A stretch of 64,000 nucleotides of DNA from the NCBI GenBank assembly GCA_014529385.2, contig CM043966.1, positions 104,915,087 to 104,979,086 on the forward strand. Direction: 5' to 3'. The position numbers and the translations under genes are program-made. The DNA comes from Adiantum capillus-veneris. Taxonomy: Eukaryota > Streptophyta > Polypodiopsida > Polypodiales > Pteridaceae. This document shows positions 59,301 to 62,300 of this stretch, piece after piece. The notes below the pieces were generated by a model. That model saw nothing but the letters and a program-made list of their open reading frames with translations. It was not told where the DNA came from and ran no database searches. Each line of letters begins with the position of its first letter. The first letter of the stretch is position 1.

Positions 59301-62300
59301 TACCAAACGGTGTTTTGATTGTGCCAAGGTGTCACAAATGGGTGACGTGGGCACTACCCCAGATACACACACACAGACATGGACGAGGCTGACACGTGGC
59401 AAACAGTACGGAAACCCCTGGATTTTACGATGACTACTATTGACGTGGCATCCATACGGAAATCCCGGAGGGCATTACTTAGAGCACTCCAAGATTCGGA
59501 GGGCTACCTCTTCTTCAAGGGAAATGCTTGAACATGGAAGTTTACCCTTCTACTGAGAAAGGAAGCTCCGATTAAATGGTTGAAATCCAAAAGGCTTTTT
59601 ATTTACGAACGAGATATACGAAATACTTGGAATCATCTTCGGATGACCAAGAGAGATTCTCTGGACGCGTATTGCGAGAGATTTTGGAGCTCTTTTTTAC
59701 CAGCCTCTTCATTTAAGAAGGTCTTGTTTAAAGAACAGATTGAGCGGTTTTGCGGCGGACTTCCTACATAGATCCACGATTACTGCTTAGAACAAAAGTC
59801 AAATTCTATTCAAGAATTGATGGGTCATGCGAAACGGGGTTTTGCCATACACTCGGGCAATTTGACTTACCCCAATGATGAGATCTTGACTCAGAGGACC
59901 GAACAGACTTCTAATAACGAAAGTAGAAAGAAAAAGCGCTCTCAAGACAAGAAAGACAAGGATTCACGCCCCGGCTCACTCTTCGAGAGAGGGCCAACTA
60001 CATCAAAGAGGGGAAGTGTTTTGGATGCGGGGAACATGGCACGTCTACGCGAAGTGCCCTAAAAAGGCACAGCAAGAACAGAATGAAGACAGTCCAGAGA
60101 GTTTGAGAGCAGCTGAAGAACGTGGACGAAAAGGCAAGATGAAAGCAAGACTGGTTCCAGATTGCATGGGTACTGACCCAAGCATGATTGATGGAAGTAT
60201 AGAACTTTGCCGAGCTTGGACGGGATGTGGCCATTACACCTGTCATTGCCAAACTTCAGTTGCATTGTCAGGGGTATTTGGGGCACGAGGACTTCTACAT
60301 AATACCATTGGAAGGTTGTGATGTCCTCCTAGGAGTCCATTGGTACCATAAGAACAACGCCGTGGTCGATTATTGGGCGAAGAAAGCGACATTGACTAAT
60401 CAAAAGGGCCGAAAAATTGTACTTGATGTGAAACTGAAGGGCAAGTCTGTCCCTATTGTATCGGCTTCGGTTGTTTCGAAATTAATGAAATCCAGCTTGT
60501 TTGTTTACTCGATCTTTTTGAAAGAGTTGAATGATGAACATACAACAAATATGTCTGAACTTCATAAAGAACGCCAAGATTTTCTCCAAACTCATGCCGA
60601 TTGCTTTTCTGAGGGCCTGCCAGACGAGTTGTCACCAGCTCGTCCTGAGGATCATACTATTGATCTGATACCTGGAAGCACACCACCGAACCGGACACCT
60701 TACCGTGTGAGCCGAGGCCAGAATGAAGAGATTATGAACCAAGTGAAAGACCTCTTGAAAAAGGGTCTTATCCAGCCGAGTACTTCACCTTATTGCTCTC
60801 CGATGTTGTTGGTTTTGAAGAGAAACGGATCTTGGAGAATGTGCATTGATTATAGAGCTCTCAATAAAATCACCATCAAGAACAGATTCCCGGTTCCGAG
60901 GATTGATAATATTCTTGATAGATTACAAGGATCCTCTTGTTTTAGTATGATCGATTTGAAAAGCGGATATCATCAGATCCGAATCGCGCCGGGAGACGTC
61001 TACAATACAGCCTTTCAGACGAGCTTCGGTTTATATGAATTTTTGGTGATGCCTTTTGGCCTTACCAATGCTCCAACGACTTTTAACCAAATGATGGATA
61101 GGATTTTGAGAGAGTACAGATCTTTTGTTGGCACTTTCTTTGATGCCATTATAGTCTTCTCCAAGGATGAGACAAAACATAGACAACATCAGCAACGACA
61201 GGTCTTTCATGCATTGCGAGATCACAAGTTGGTGATCAATGCAAAGAAGCGTGAATTTTTCTTATCAGAGATACACTTTTTGGGACACATCGTCTCAGCA
61301 GCAAGAGTGCAAATGGACCTGGCCAAGATTGAGACTATACGTGATTGGCCCGATTTGAAGAATGTCCATGAAATTAGAAGCTTCTTGGTCTTATGTTTCT
61401 TACTCCCCTTTGCATATCTTGACACAGAAAGGAGTCCCTTTCTCGTGGGGACCCACAAAGGTGATTGCCTTTCAGACTTTGAAAGAGAAGTTGACTACAG
61501 GACCAGTTTTGAATCTGCTAGATTTGCAAAAGTCATTCGAAGTATATTGTGATGCTTGTGGTCGTAGTCTGGGTGCGGCCTTAATGCAAGAAGGCCATGT
61601 CATTGCCTATGAGAGCCGATTGTTTTCAAGGCCGGAATTGACAGCACAGATTTATGAGAAAGAGCTTTTGGCGGTTATCCATGCTCTTACTCAGTGGTGA
61701 CATTACCTACTCGGAGCCGATTTTACGGTCTTCACTAATCATCAGAGTTTACGCTACTTCTTGTCACAGAAGCAGCTATTGGAAAAGCACATGCGGTGGG
61801 CTAACATCTTGTCACAATTTCACTTCCAGATTGTCCATGTGCAAGGACATAAGAACTTGGTGGCAGATGCTTTGTCCCGGAAGCCGTTGGTTTTAGCTAT
61901 TTCCGCGATTCATCATAGAAGCTTCGAGGACATGGTCGATCCGTACGCCACAGATCCAGATTTTTCAGATGTATTCGGTCGAATACAGAATGGGGAGGTG
62001 ATAGCGGGATATTCCATTCGGGATGGCTACTTGATAAAGAAAACGATGTCGTGCATTACACAATCGTTGAGGGAAAAGGTTCTAACCGAATGCCACTGTC
62101 CACCACTTACATGTCAACGCGGCATTGATACCACCTTGAAAGATGTGGAGCGATACTTCTTTTGGCCGAGACTCAAGAAGGACGTGGACGATTTTGTACG
62201 TAGTTGCTTGGTATGCCAGAAGGTCAAGTTTGACACGCATAAAGCACAGGGATTGTTACAGCCTTTACCCATTCCCACCCGCCCCTAGGAAAGTATCGCG

